DNA of 64,000 nt from Caldilineaceae bacterium (GCA_020634755.1 JACKBC010000001.1:496001-560000); one strand, 5' to 3'. Positions 8,558-17,633 are shown, numbered from the stretch's first letter. Numbers and translations are program-made. The notes: generated by a model not told the origin, from the sequence alone.

Positions 8558-8706
8558 GACGTTGCCCGAACAAATTTGTCCAAGCTACGTTGCTTGGGCA
8601 AAAAAGCCAACTCTCTTCGTCTTACCCATTTAATTTGTTAACTTTCCTCAACCCTAGTCAACATTTTCATTCTGCACCAAGGAGCATGGTTTGGGGGGCG
8701 CCCCGA

Positions 8707-9195
8707 TTAGGCAATGGGTGAAATTTGCCGATATTTGCCCGCATAAAAGAGCACCGGATCCTCTTCCGTGCTCTCAAAATAATCGACTTGGCCAATGTAA
8801 ATTGTATGATCGCCGGCCTCATGGGCGTCCACCACCGTGGTGACAAAGGTGGCAATCGCTTCGCCAATAATGGGGTGGCCATGGCGTTCATCAAATTCCA
8901 CCTCGAACCCATCCACGGCCCACCCGGCAAAATGGCTGCTGTGTGACTCCTGATCGGCGCGCAAAATGCTGACCGCGTAGCGACCGCTTTGGGCAATATG
9001 GTTGTGCATGTGGGCTTTCTTGGCCACAGAAACGGCCACCAGCGGTGGCTCCAACGAAACAGACATAAAGGCATTGGCCGTCATGCCATGGGTTTCGCCG
9101 TCAATCACTGTGGTTACCACGGTAATGCCGGTGGCGAATTTGCCGCAGGCGTTGCGAAAGGCGCGGGTGTCAAATGGGGCGACTGGATCGGACAT
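8707..9195 (-). CDS. Flavin reductase-like FMN-binding protein
   Basis: This 162-residue protein belongs to the HpaC-like flavin reductase/FMN-binding split-barrel family. Diagnostic segments are RNACGKFATGITVVTTVIDGETHGMTANAFMSVSLEPPLVAVSV, NHIAQSGRYAVSIL and HTIYIGQVDYFESTEEDPVLFYAGKYRQI. Such enzymes supply reduced flavin to a partner monooxygenase or act as small flavin oxidoreductases. The ATG at 9195 is fixed by AAGGAGA seven bases upstream. No oxygenase partner lies next to it. Confidence 0.88.
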   Translation of the reverse strand: MSDPVAPFDTRAFRNACGKFATGITVVTTVIDGETHGMTANAFMSVSLEPPLVAVSVAKKAHMHNHIAQSGRYAVSILRADQESHSSHFAGWAVDGFEVEFDERHGHPIIGEAIATFVTTVVDAHEAGDHTIYIGQVDYFESTEEDPVLFYAGKYRQISPIA

Positions 9196-9244
9196 GAAGT
9201 TCTCCTTGTGTAGGACAAGTTTCCCAACTTGTCTGAATGATGCA

Positions 9245-9270
9245 TAGGACAAGTTAGGAAACTTGTCCTA
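9245..9270. repeat. Perfect hairpin between CapA-like and flavin reductase genes
   Basis: TAGGACAAGTT (9245-9255) and AACTTGTCCTA (9260-9270) form an 11-bp stem with a 4-nt loop. A second imperfect version, TAGGACAAGTTTCCCAACTTGTC, lies at about 9211-9234. There is no T tract, so it may be a small dispersed palindrome. Confidence 0.7.
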
Positions 9271-9275
9271 CCGGA

Positions 9276-11090
9276 TTATTGTCCCGTGTTGGCGACCGCG
9301 CGCGGGCGGCTGGGGGCGGCCGCAAAAATTTCGCTGAGAATGCCGGCGCGCTCCTCTGCCGTGGCCCAACGCGGCTGGGCAAAGTCTTCCAGCACGCCGG
9401 TCAGTATTTCAGTGCTGATCAGGCGACCATCGTAAAAAGTGTGGCGAATATAGAGTTCGGTGCGCGTGTTCCAGCTCTGCATCTGGTCAAAGAAAAGGTT
9501 GCCCAAGCCATAGACAATCATGCCGGCGCCGCCTGCATCATCAGCGCCGTAGGGTTCCAATGATTGCGGAACGTGGCTCTGCACGCCGGTTACCAGCGTA
9601 GCACCCGCTTCGCGCAATTCACGGAACTCTTGCACTTGTCGGCTGGTGGGGTATGGGTTGTAGGTCTCCTCATATTGCAGCTCAATGGCCACCACATCCA
9701 CTTGCTGTGCAAGCTGGCGCACCGCCGCCAGCACTTCCTCTTTGTGGTCATAATAGTAGCAAGCGCCGGGCTGATCGGCGGTGGCCCAGGCAAATTCGGG
9801 CCCGAAGGCCAGCGCCGCCAGAAAGGCAAAGCGCGTGCCGTTGTGATACCAAAGCAGCGGCGCGCACGCTTCCTGCACATTCATGCCGCTGCCGTAGATG
9901 GGAATGTTGTGGGCCCGATACCAGCCAATGGATTCGCGGGCGCCGCTGCGACCAAAGTCGTTGACGTGGTTGCCGCTCAGGCCCACAATGTCTGTGCCCA
10001 CGGCCTCCAGCGAGGCCCAGTAGTTTGTGCTGCTGCACATGACCAGATTATTGGGCGAGGCATTCACTTGGCAGTCGCTTAAAAAGGGCACTTCGTTGCT
10101 AATGTGCGTAATATCGGCGGCGCGCAGCGTGTCTGAAATAATGGCGGCTGGATAGGTGTACCCTTTCTCTTCCATTTTGGCCGCGGTGGTGCGAGACATA
10201 GCCGTGACGCCGGTCATGATGAGCGTGGTTAGGAGATTGGCGTTGCGGTTGGTGCGCTTTTCAACCGCGGATTGCAGCAGCGTGGCCACCTGGGGTGAGC
10301 CGGCGCCGTGGACCGTGAGCCCCACGGCCAGCGCATATTCTGTGGGCTCTAGCCGGTTGCTCAGCGGGTTGACGCCGTTGACGGTCAGCACTTTGTAGCT
10401 GGGGTCGAGCTGGTCAAAGGGCAAAATACCGATGGCGTCGGGGGTGTTGGCAAAGAGGGAGGCCCAGCCGGCATGCTCCACCACCGAGACGCGGCGCACG
10501 CCCAGCACCGCCGGCAGATCCAGCGCGGCTTCTTCGGAAACATAGAGCGGGGCCGGCTTTAGCCCTTGCCAGCGCAGCCGCAGATCATCCAGCGCAATGT
10601 CGTCGGTTACCGTATCAAAAGGCGCCACCACTACATAGTAGCGCTCCAGCAGCGGAATGGCGCCATTGAGGCGAATATTGGCCAGCGGCTCCAGCTTGAT
10701 CTGAACGCGAGCGCTGCCTACATTATCCACCAGCCGCAGCGGCCGCTTGAGCCAGCTGCCCACCGAGATGCTGCGCGTCTGGTTGAGCATGCTGCGCATG
10801 GGCAGCGCATAGACCTGCGGCAGCGCTTGGGCAAAAGCCACCGTAACCGGACCCTCAACAAATTGGGGCGTGGAGGTGGGCCCTGGGGTGGCCGTTGGGT
10901 CTGATGGAAACGTTGGCAATGGCTCTGGCGTGGGGGAGGAAAAATAGGGCGCCGGCGGTACCGGGCCGCCTTGCGTCTGTTCTTCTTGCGCATTAATGGA
11001 CTGATAGGTTCCCCAAATCGCAAGGCTTATTAAGGCGACCAGACTAAAGAGGATCCGGAAATGAGTGAAATGAACTTTGGATTCAAACAT
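9276..11090 (-). CDS. CapA-like metallophosphatase-fold exported protein
   Basis: This 604-residue protein has an N-terminal signal anchor (ILFSLVALISLAIWGTYQSINA), a Pro/Thr-rich linker to about residue 75, a periplasmic-binding-like segment of about 200 residues, and a C-terminal poly-gamma-glutamate capsule synthesis (CapA) domain. The CapA part shows LIMTGVTAMSR, ITHISNEVPF, VGLSGNHVNDFG, VDVVAIELQYEETYNPYPTS and ATLVTGVQSHVPQ, with the metal-binding Asn/His set of calcineurin-like enzymes. The usual Asp of the first motif (GDxM) is replaced by GVTAM, so catalysis is uncertain. Related proteins act in capsule or cell-envelope metabolism. No capB/capC genes are nearby. The ATG at 11090 lacks a strong ribosome site. 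Confidence 0.8.
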   Translation of the reverse strand: MFESKVHFTHFRILFSLVALISLAIWGTYQSINAQEEQTQGGPVPPAPYFSSPTPEPLPTFPSDPTATPGPTSTPQFVEGPVTVAFAQALPQVYALPMRSMLNQTRSISVGSWLKRPLRLVDNVGSARVQIKLEPLANIRLNGAIPLLERYYVVVAPFDTVTDDIALDDLRLRWQGLKPAPLYVSEEAALDLPAVLGVRRVSVVEHAGWASLFANTPDAIGILPFDQLDPSYKVLTVNGVNPLSNRLEPTEYALAVGLTVHGAGSPQVATLLQSAVEKRTNRNANLLTTLIMTGVTAMSRTTAAKMEEKGYTYPAAIISDTLRAADITHISNEVPFLSDCQVNASPNNLVMCSSTNYWASLEAVGTDIVGLSGNHVNDFGRSGARESIGWYRAHNIPIYGSGMNVQEACAPLLWYHNGTRFAFLAALAFGPEFAWATADQPGACYYYDHKEEVLAAVRQLAQQVDVVAIELQYEETYNPYPTSRQVQEFRELREAGATLVTGVQSHVPQSLEPYGADDAGGAGMIVYGLGNLFFDQMQSWNTRTELYIRHTFYDGRLISTEILTGVLEDFAQPRWATAEERAGILSEIFAAAPSRPRAVANTGQ

Positions 11091-11236
11091 GGATACGACC
11101 GTTCTGAACCTGTTGTGCGTACATGAAAGGTATCTTCTGGGCAGAATCGTAAAACCTTGGCGGGTGCGGTGAGGAAGATGAATGATTTATGCGAAAAGTA
11201 TATCAGATGCGGAAACGGCAGGCAAAGCGTATTGCA

Positions 11237-11797
11237 TTATGAACCGTATCGAAAACAATCTACGGTGTGATCGTTGACCATGCCGCACGCCTGCATAAAG
11301 GCATAGCAAATGGTCGGCCCCACAAAAGTAAAGCCGCGCTTTTTGAGTTCCTTGCTCATGGCTTGGGCCTCAACGGTTTGGGCTGGCACTTGAGCCAGCG
11401 TTTGCCAATGGTTCACAATGGGCGCGCCATCCACAAAGCGCCAAATGAAAGCATCGAAGCTGCCGAACTCTTCTTGGATGGCTAAAAAGGCGCGCGCATT
11501 TTTGACCACGCCATTCACTTTCAACTTATTGCGCACAATCCCCGGATTTTGCAGAAGCTCGGCAATTTTGGCGTCATCGTACTGCACAATCTTCTGCGCG
11601 TCGAAGTGGTCAAAGGCTGCCCGATAATTCTCCCGCTTGCGCAAAATGGTGATCCAGCTCAACCCCGCCTGCGCGCCCTCCAGATTCAGCATTTCAAAGA
11701 GATGCCGATCATCGTGGGCCGGTATGCCCCATTCTGCATCGTGATATTGAACGTAGAGCGGATCGCTGCCCGCCCACGCACAGCGTGTAATGGTCAT
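11237..11797 (-). CDS. tag: DNA-3-methyladenine glycosylase I
   Basis: This 186-residue protein matches Tag over its full length. The zinc ligands are visible: Cys in TRCAW, His in QYHDAEWG, and His/Cys in NDHTVDCF. The catalytic Glu lies in MLNLEGAQAGLSW. The enzyme removes 3-methyladenine from alkylated DNA to start base excision repair. The start ATG at 11797 gives the standard length; an open frame to 11941 exists only because the region upstream is a duplicate of the gene's own start (11943-12104). The promoter must lie in or beyond the duplicated segment. Confidence 0.93.
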   Translation of the reverse strand: MTITRCAWAGSDPLYVQYHDAEWGIPAHDDRHLFEMLNLEGAQAGLSWITILRKRENYRAAFDHFDAQKIVQYDDAKIAELLQNPGIVRNKLKVNGVVKNARAFLAIQEEFGSFDAFIWRFVDGAPIVNHWQTLAQVPAQTVEAQAMSKELKKRGFTFVGPTICYAFMQACGMVNDHTVDCFRYGS

Positions 11798-11940
11798 GTG
11801 TTTGCTCGTTAAGATGATGTCGGTACGCTTGAGCTTTTTAGGGAAAACGCGTTGCGTAGTGCGTGTACCGGTTTTGCAGCAAGTTTCGAGGCTACTTTCT
11901 GAACCGCTTGACGCACCACGCACTACGCAACATCTCCCCA
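11779..11940. repeat. 162-bp tandem duplication, unit 1 (contains tag start)
   Basis: This segment and 11943-12104 align without gaps over 162 bp, offset by 164 bp, with 9 differences by eye. The unit contains the first six codons of tag, its leader, and a palindromic family 2 repeat. Confidence 0.9.
11851..11931. repeat. Family 2 palindromic element, copy A
   Basis: GTTGCGTAGTGCGTG (11851-11865) and CACGCACTACGCAAC (11917-11931) are a perfect 15-bp terminal inverted repeat enclosing about 51 bp. Related ends occur at 12015-12095 and 50133-50277. Confidence 0.85.
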
Positions 11941-11942
11941 CA

Positions 11943-12104
11943 CACAGCGTGTAATGGTCATGAATTTGCTCGTTAAGATGATGTCGGTACGCTTGAGCTT
12001 TTTAGGGGAAACGTGGTGCGTAGTGCGTGTACCGGTTTTGTAACAAGTTTCGAGGCTACTTTCTGAACCGCTTGACGCATCACGCACCACGCAACATCTC
12101 CCCA
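11943..12104. repeat. 162-bp tandem duplication, unit 2 (truncated tag start)
   Basis: This is the second copy of the tag leader and first codons. It encodes MTITRCVWGDVA and then runs into the next unit, so it is a remnant, not a gene. It carries family 2 element copy B. Confidence 0.9.
12015..12095. repeat. Family 2 palindromic element, copy B
   Basis: GGTGCGTAGTGCGTG and CACGCACCACGCAAC form the ends, matching each other at 13 of 15 positions. It sits at the same relative place in the second duplicated unit. Confidence 0.8.
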
Positions 12105-12176
12105 AAATACGAAATTTTTACGCTTCACAGTATACTTCAAAAGACGAAACAACCTCAATAACCTAAAGGAACAAAC

Positions 12177-12782
12177 ATGATTCAAGCCGTGATTTTTGAT
12201 ATTGGTGGCGTGCTCATCCGCACAGACGATGTGACGCCGCGCCAACAATTGGAGCAGCAGCTGGGGCTAAAGCCGGGCGAGGCTGAATATATTGTCTTTA
12301 ACAGCCCCGTGGGAAGGCAGGCGCAAATGGGGGAAATTTCCACGGCGCACTTGTGGCGCTGGGTGCAGAAAGAGCTAAAATTGAGCGATCTGGCGCTGGC
12401 TGAATTTCAGCGTGAGTTTTTTGCCGGTGACCATTTAGATCACGAACTCATGGCCTATATTCGCCAGCTGAAACCGCACTATCAGCTGGCGATAATTAGC
12501 AACGCCAAGGACGATCTCAATGTGACCATGCAAGAGATTGACCCGGCTGGCGATCTGTTTGAACTAGTGGTGGGTTCAGCCTATGAGCGGGTTATGAAAC
12601 CCAATGCCGCCATCTTTCACCGCACGCTGGAGCGGTTGCAGCGGCAGCCCCAAGAGGCCGTGTTTATTGACGATTTTCTGCACAACGTAGAGGGCGCCCG
12701 GGCCGTGGGCATGAACGCCATCCACTTTCAGCCGGGGCTGGATCTGCCGGCGGCGCTGGCCGAATTGGGCGTTGAAATATAG
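12177..12782 (+). CDS. HAD-superfamily hydrolase
   Basis: This 201-residue HAD protein has all four motifs: FDIGGVLIRTDD (nucleophile Asp, with Gly instead of Asp at +2), LAIISNAKDD (motif II), VMKPNAAIF with the motif III Lys, and VFIDDFLHNVEGARAVGM (motif IV). The helical cap at residues 25-85 is of the small C1 type. DxG in motif I is typical of the haloacid dehalogenase/epoxide-hydrolase-like branch, so dephosphorylation is likely but not assured. AAAGGAAC precedes the ATG. The gene diverges from tag and is followed by a hairpin. Confidence 0.88.
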   Translation: MIQAVIFDIGGVLIRTDDVTPRQQLEQQLGLKPGEAEYIVFNSPVGRQAQMGEISTAHLWRWVQKELKLSDLALAEFQREFFAGDHLDHELMAYIRQLKPHYQLAIISNAKDDLNVTMQEIDPAGDLFELVVGSAYERVMKPNAAIFHRTLERLQRQPQEAVFIDDFLHNVEGARAVGMNAIHFQPGLDLPAALAELGVEI

Positions 12783-12788
12783 GTGGAG

Positions 12789-12849
12789 AGCTAAAGGTGG
12801 CTGAGCTTGTCGAAGCCACCTTCAACTGCCTACCTTGCCACCTTTAGCT
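12789..12849 (+). terminator. Terminator-like inverted repeat after the HAD gene
   Basis: AGCTAAAGGTGGC (12789-12801) pairs with GCCACCTTTAGCT (12837-12849), 13 bp, followed by TTTT. Inside it is a smaller hairpin, GGTGGCT/AGCCACC, whose loop is the reverse complement of the TTCGACAAGCTC motif (family 3). Confidence 0.6.
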
Positions 12850-12871
12850 TTTGGTTCTACCGGCATACTCT

Positions 12872-14167
12872 TTAGCAGGGCTGTACGCTGAGCCAGGCCA
12901 TTGTGTAAAGCGGCGTGACGCTGGCGTAAACATCGAGCATGCCGCAGGCAATGTTTTCCCAGGCATATTTTCGAGCCCACAGGCGCGCCTGCTGGCCCAT
13001 TTTTTGGCGAGTGGCTTCATCGGTCAACAAAATGTGGATGCGCGCAGCTAACGCTTCTGGATCGCGCGAGGGGGCATGAAAACCGTTGTAGCCGTTCTCT
13101 ACCAGGTGCGCCAACCCGCCCACTTCCGAGGCTATGACCGGCACGCCCATGGCCATGGCTTCCAGCGCCACCATGCCAAAGCTCTCATAGTGCGATGGCA
13201 TTACCACCATGTCCGAGGCGGCGTAATAGGCGGGCAATATGCCTTGGTCCTTGGCGCCAGCAAAGGTGACCAGATCGTTCAAATTGAGTTCGCGCCGCAT
13301 TTCTTGCAAGCGCGCCATTTCGGCATCCAGCGTATCGGCGTGGGGGTCGCCCCCGATAATGGTGACGCTGGCTTCATTCATAATGTTGGGCGACTGGCGC
13401 CTTAAGATGGCAATGGCCTGCAGCAGCGTGTCGATACCCTTGAGCGGCTCAATGCGGCCGGCAAAGAGAATATTGGTGCGGTCTTGGGGCAGGCCGGTTT
13501 GCAATTGGGCCAATTTCTTGGGCATGGGACGAAAGCGCGTCAGATCCACGCCGGGGGGCAACACCATGATTTTGTCCGGGTCGGCGCCATAATATTTGAC
13601 CAATTGCACCTGCTCAGCCGGCGTGGGCGCCACCAGCCGATCGGCAATTTGGACGATATGCTGTTCGGCATCCAATCTTTCCTGTGGCGCGCGTTCGCTT
13701 TCATCCAGCGCAATCTGATTCTTCATGTGGCCCAGCGTGTGAAACATTTGCACAATGGGAACATTCCCAAAGGCGCCGTCACCGGTGGCGCGCAGCTTTT
13801 CCGCCACCAGACCGGACAGCCAATAGTGGCTGTGAATGATGCTATATTCGGCCTGTTCGGCGGCGGCAAAATCGAGCACGCCGTCGACAAACTCATCTAA
13901 ATGGTCGGCAATCTGCGCCACGGGCATGGGCTTCTCCGGCCCGGCGGGGATATGAATGACGCGACCGCCATAGCCTAGATCGTGTTTGATCATGGGCTGG
14001 CAGTCATCTTGGGAGCGCGTGAACACATCAACCTGCACGCCAAGTTTGCCCAGCGCTCGGCTCAAATCGCGCACATACACATTCATGCCGCCCGTCTTTT
14101 TGCCGCCCAGCATGGCCAGGGGGCATGTGTGGACGCTCAGCATGGCAATGCGAAGTGGTTTACTCAT
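12872..14167 (-). CDS. GT4 glycosyltransferase, MshA/sucrose-phosphate-synthase-like
   Basis: This 431-residue GT-B enzyme has the N-terminal donor/acceptor features of the MshA-like GT4 subgroup: KKTGGMNVYVRDLSRALGKLGVQVDVFTR and IIHSHYWLSGLVAEKL. The C-terminal Rossmann half has LPPGVDLTRFRP, ILFAGRIEPLKGIDTLLQAI, the EX7E region SHYESFGMVALEAMAMGVPVIA and GGLAHLVENGYNGF. MshA transfers GlcNAc to inositol phosphate in mycothiol synthesis; sucrose-phosphate synthases share the same signatures. The start at 14167 is set by AAAGGAG. It diverges from a PIG-L deacetylase, the enzyme type that follows MshA. The acceptor is inferred, not shown. Confidence 0.85.
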   Translation of the reverse strand: MSKPLRIAMLSVHTCPLAMLGGKKTGGMNVYVRDLSRALGKLGVQVDVFTRSQDDCQPMIKHDLGYGGRVIHIPAGPEKPMPVAQIADHLDEFVDGVLDFAAAEQAEYSIIHSHYWLSGLVAEKLRATGDGAFGNVPIVQMFHTLGHMKNQIALDESERAPQERLDAEQHIVQIADRLVAPTPAEQVQLVKYYGADPDKIMVLPPGVDLTRFRPMPKKLAQLQTGLPQDRTNILFAGRIEPLKGIDTLLQAIAILRRQSPNIMNEASVTIIGGDPHADTLDAEMARLQEMRRELNLNDLVTFAGAKDQGILPAYYAASDMVVMPSHYESFGMVALEAMAMGVPVIASEVGGLAHLVENGYNGFHAPSRDPEALAARIHILLTDEATRQKMGQQARLWARKYAWENIACGMLDVYASVTPLYTMAWLSVQPC

Positions 14168-14386
14168 AGGTCTCCTTTGAGGGTCAAAGTCAGAAATGTT
14201 AACAAATAAACTAGATTTCGATTTCTTGTTCGCAGCTGAAAGACACTTGCGAAAAGCCGCGGGTGAGTTTAGCATATTTGGAAGATTAAATACAGTAATC
14301 TTGCTACAGTTTTTATAGCGCGCTAATGAAAGTCTAACATTTCCGCCCTTGGTTTGCACCAGGGCACAATATAAGCAGAATAGACT

Positions 14387-15139
14387 ATGAAAAATTACTA
14401 CGATTATTTATATCTGTCGCCCCATTTGGATGATGTAGCGCTCTCCTGTGGCGGCCAGATCTACCAGCAGACCGCCATGGGCAAAAGCGTCCTGATCGTC
14501 ACCAGTATGGCCGGTGACCCGCCGCTGGCGCAATTCTCCACCTACATTCAAAGCCTGCATGAGCGCTGGGAACTGGCGACTGATGCTGCCGCCGCCCGCC
14601 GCGCCGAAGATCTGGCTGCGTGCCAAATCCTGGGCGCCGATGCGTATCATCTCACCATTCCCGATTGTATTTATCGCTACGATGACCAAGGCCAACGTTT
14701 TATGTATCTGTCTGATGAGGATATTTTTGGCGATGTGCATCAAGCCGAAGCCGGGCTGGTGGACGCGTTGACGGCGCAACTGGCGCAGCTGCCCATGCGC
14801 GGGCGCGTGCTGGCGCCGCTGACCATCGGTCACCACGTGGACCATCTGTTGGTGCGGGCGGCGGCGGAGCGGGCCTTTGGCTCGCACATCAGCTATTACG
14901 AGGATTACCCCTATGCCCAGCAGCCGGACAAGCTAGAGGCGCTTTTTGCCGCGCAAACTGAACAGTGGCAATCTGAAACCATTCGCCTCAGCGAAGCCGC
15001 CATTCAGGCCAAACTCGAGGCGATCCTGGCCTTTCGTTCGCAGTTCAGCACCTTCTTTACCGACCGCGCCGATCTGGAGCGGCAGGTGCGCGGCTATGCA
15101 CAATTGGTGGGCGGCGAACGCGTGTGGATGCGCGCGTAA
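14387..15139 (+). CDS. PIG-L/LmbE-family deacetylase
   Basis: This 250-residue protein belongs to the LmbE/PIG-L zinc deacetylase family. LSPHLDDVALSCGG holds the metal-binding His and Asp pair and the catalytic Asp. TIGHHVDHLLVRAAAERA supplies the second His. In family members (MshB, BshB) these residues remove acetyl from GlcNAc-containing intermediates. The gene diverges from an MshA-like glycosyltransferase with a shared 219-bp upstream region, suggesting a two-step pathway. A diglucosamine or antibiotic-conjugate substrate is equally possible. Confidence 0.85.
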   Translation: MKNYYDYLYLSPHLDDVALSCGGQIYQQTAMGKSVLIVTSMAGDPPLAQFSTYIQSLHERWELATDAAAARRAEDLAACQILGADAYHLTIPDCIYRYDDQGQRFMYLSDEDIFGDVHQAEAGLVDALTAQLAQLPMRGRVLAPLTIGHHVDHLLVRAAAERAFGSHISYYEDYPYAQQPDKLEALFAAQTEQWQSETIRLSEAAIQAKLEAILAFRSQFSTFFTDRADLERQVRGYAQLVGGERVWMRA

Positions 15140-15188
15140 ATTGGCGGAACCTTTTTGCCTTCCAGAACGTATGATATATCACAAACAC

Positions 15189-15265
15189 GACTTACGCAGC
15201 GTATGTGTATTGCCAGGAGTGAATCCGCGCATTCGAGGTGATTTTACGCAAAGCCTGCGTAAGTC
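15189..15265. repeat. Family 1 related element with perfect 11-bp ends
   Basis: GACTTACGCAG (15189-15199) and CTGCGTAAGTC (15255-15265) are perfect terminal inverted repeats around 55 bp. It lies between the PIG-L gene and the CnaB-like repeat gene. Confidence 0.8.
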
Positions 15266-15359
15266 TTTACATTCTATGTGGCTCTGTGCTGCGCACCACC
15301 GCCATCATAGAAGTCCTAACAAACTGTCTGTGTACACTCCCTTTTGAGGAAAATTGCAT

Positions 15360-17594
15360 ATGCGTACGTCATACGGCTTTGGCTATGGTCGGATGAGCAA
15401 GATCATCATGGCTCTTTTTAGTGGCGCCGCTCTCGTTTGGCTATTGTTAAATTTACAGCAGGTCGAAGCCGCTGCTCCCACCAGCGGTCCAGATGATCCT
15501 GATGCACCCGGAAGCATTAGCGGCGTGGTGACCGATGCCGCTGGGAATCCGCTCCCGGGCATGGATGTGTTGCTCTTTCGAGCGCCCTTTGATGGAATGT
15601 CGCCCGGTGTGCCGGTCCCTACGCCAACACCGGCCATCTCTTTGAAGAATAATGTACAGGCGCAGCAATTCTCTGCCCCTTTGGATACCAATCCCAGAAT
15701 CATTAAGACAGATGCAAGCGGCGCTTATCAATTCAATACACTTGGCGCTGCTATTTATCGAATCGGATTTCGCGATCCCACAAACTATTACGCTGTGCAG
15801 TTTTTTGATGGGGCTCCGAGCCTAAATAGCGCATCAGATATTCCTGTTGCGGGAGATGCCATCACCGGCATCAATGCCAAACTCAGCGTGGGGGGCATCA
15901 TTCGCGGCATGATTACTTCTACACAGAGCACGCCAGTTTTAAATGCCTCGATTCAGGAAGTAGGGTTGGGAATTAATACAAGCTACTACTATGGATATAG
16001 CTTTGGTGTGAGCGCTTTACGCAACATTGATGGCCAATGGAATGTAGTTGCCAGCACGACGGCGTTTGCGCCCACCGGAACCTATGAACTGAGTGCGCTG
16101 CCAGCCGGGGTCTACCGCATTTGTACACCTGATTATTTCAATTATGGACAGCCAATCTTTCAGGATGGCATTGAGGAATGTTACGACAATGTTGCATCCA
16201 GTATTGACGCGGCGACAGATATAGCCGTCGATGCCGGACAAACTATTTCCAACATCGATATTTTGCTTGGCGACGGCGCCGATTTGTCTCGCGTCGGTGG
16301 ACTTGTTACCGGCATAGACAATCAGCCGCTCAAGGATATTCAAGTGAGCGTATCTCAATGGATAAATGGTGGCTGGAATTCATATGTATATACCTATACC
16401 GATAGCAGTGGTCACTACCTGACCGATTACGTAAGACCTGGTATATATACGGCCCAATTTACTGATTACTTTGGCTCCTATTTCGACGCGTTCTATGGAG
16501 GCGCGACCACTTGGGAGGCAGCAAAGACCTTTACGGTTGGAGTAAGCGCAGATCGCCTGGATATTGATGCCCAACTAGTATTGGGAGGACGCATTACCGG
16601 AACCGTAACTATTTTGGGTGAAATAGCGCCGGACAATGGTTACGTGATGCTCTCTCCTGTTGATCCCGGCAATGCCCCTGTATTTTATGCCGATCACAGC
16701 TGGATAGATCCCGTTACAGGCATATATGACTTGACCGGCATTCCGCCGGGAACCTACAAAGTTTCCGCAGCCACTTTTCCAGACCAGGGGTTTGGCAATC
16801 TTGGGGGCTTTAGTGGAACCTACGGTGGCTCAAACCCTGAAGACGCCATTCCACTGACAGTACAGACTGGCGATGTATATACCGACATTAATATTGTGCT
16901 GGGCGAAGGGGCTTTCGAAAGCGCCATTGAAGGAACTGTATCTGTCGATGGTATCCCTAAGCCTGGCGTACAGGTAAGCCTATATTATCCCGAATATTAC
17001 GCAAACCCCTATGTTGTGCCCAAAGCACAGTATTACACATTTACAAACCAAGATGGTGAATATAGGATAGATGGCTTGCTGAGCAATCGGTATTATCTTG
17101 GTTTTTCAGACCCAGACGGCGTTTATGCCAGTACATTTTATGATAAGAGCGCCACGCTCTATAACGCAACCCCGGTCGACATTTTTGGCGCGGAAACTGT
17201 AACCGGCTTCAATATCTCTCTGATGGCTGGCGGTTCGATTGGCGGCCACATCTTTTCAACTTTTGACGGGCTATCCATTGGGGATGCTACCGTGGTCTTA
17301 TATACGGGGGCGCAGTATTACGGCTGGCGCCCAGTGCAGATTGTACACCCTAACAGCGCCGGCGATTACGTGATTACAGGGCTGATGGCAGGAATCTATC
17401 GCGTTTGCATTTCTGAGAGTACTGACATATCAGGGGGACGCTGCTTTGGGGCGCCTATTTCCCCGTACGGCCAAGCTCCGTTAGAAAGCGCCTTAGATAT
17501 AGTGTTGCCAGCTGCCGGAGAGGTTAAGGGCATCAATCTTACCATTGGGCCTATTGCCTCTCGTAGGACCTTTTTGCCTATTGTGACCAATTGA
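15360..17594 (+). CDS. Secreted protein of repeated carboxypeptidase-regulatory-like/CnaB domains
   Basis: This 744-residue exported protein has an N-terminal membrane/signal segment (IIMALFSGAALVWLLLNL) followed by a chain of about six to seven beta-sandwich domains of the CarboxypepD_reg/CnaB-like type. Each begins with a G-x-I/V-x-G-x-V strand (GSISGVVTDAAGNPLPGMDVLLF, GRITGTVTI, SAIEGTVSVDGIPKPGVQVSLY, GSIGGHIFS) and ends with a YxxxGLxxGxYR-type strand (ITGLMAGIYRV). Tyr content is high. It is probably a surface or sheath structural protein. ATG at 15360 was chosen over TTG at 15354; GAGG lies upstream. No enzymatic domain or sorting signal is present. Confidence 0.85.
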   Translation: MRTSYGFGYGRMSKIIMALFSGAALVWLLLNLQQVEAAAPTSGPDDPDAPGSISGVVTDAAGNPLPGMDVLLFRAPFDGMSPGVPVPTPTPAISLKNNVQAQQFSAPLDTNPRIIKTDASGAYQFNTLGAAIYRIGFRDPTNYYAVQFFDGAPSLNSASDIPVAGDAITGINAKLSVGGIIRGMITSTQSTPVLNASIQEVGLGINTSYYYGYSFGVSALRNIDGQWNVVASTTAFAPTGTYELSALPAGVYRICTPDYFNYGQPIFQDGIEECYDNVASSIDAATDIAVDAGQTISNIDILLGDGADLSRVGGLVTGIDNQPLKDIQVSVSQWINGGWNSYVYTYTDSSGHYLTDYVRPGIYTAQFTDYFGSYFDAFYGGATTWEAAKTFTVGVSADRLDIDAQLVLGGRITGTVTILGEIAPDNGYVMLSPVDPGNAPVFYADHSWIDPVTGIYDLTGIPPGTYKVSAATFPDQGFGNLGGFSGTYGGSNPEDAIPLTVQTGDVYTDINIVLGEGAFESAIEGTVSVDGIPKPGVQVSLYYPEYYANPYVVPKAQYYTFTNQDGEYRIDGLLSNRYYLGFSDPDGVYASTFYDKSATLYNATPVDIFGAETVTGFNISLMAGGSIGGHIFSTFDGLSIGDATVVLYTGAQYYGWRPVQIVHPNSAGDYVITGLMAGIYRVCISESTDISGGRCFGAPISPYGQAPLESALDIVLPAAGEVKGINLTIGPIASRRTFLPIVTN

Positions 17595-17633
17595 ATCTAT
17601 TATGCGTCCATCATTTTGACGTTGCAATAGATG

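Noticed and set aside
11923..12105. 60-codon frame encoding the start of tag again
   Set aside because: It is the duplicated leader plus six codons of tag and ends in unrelated sequence.
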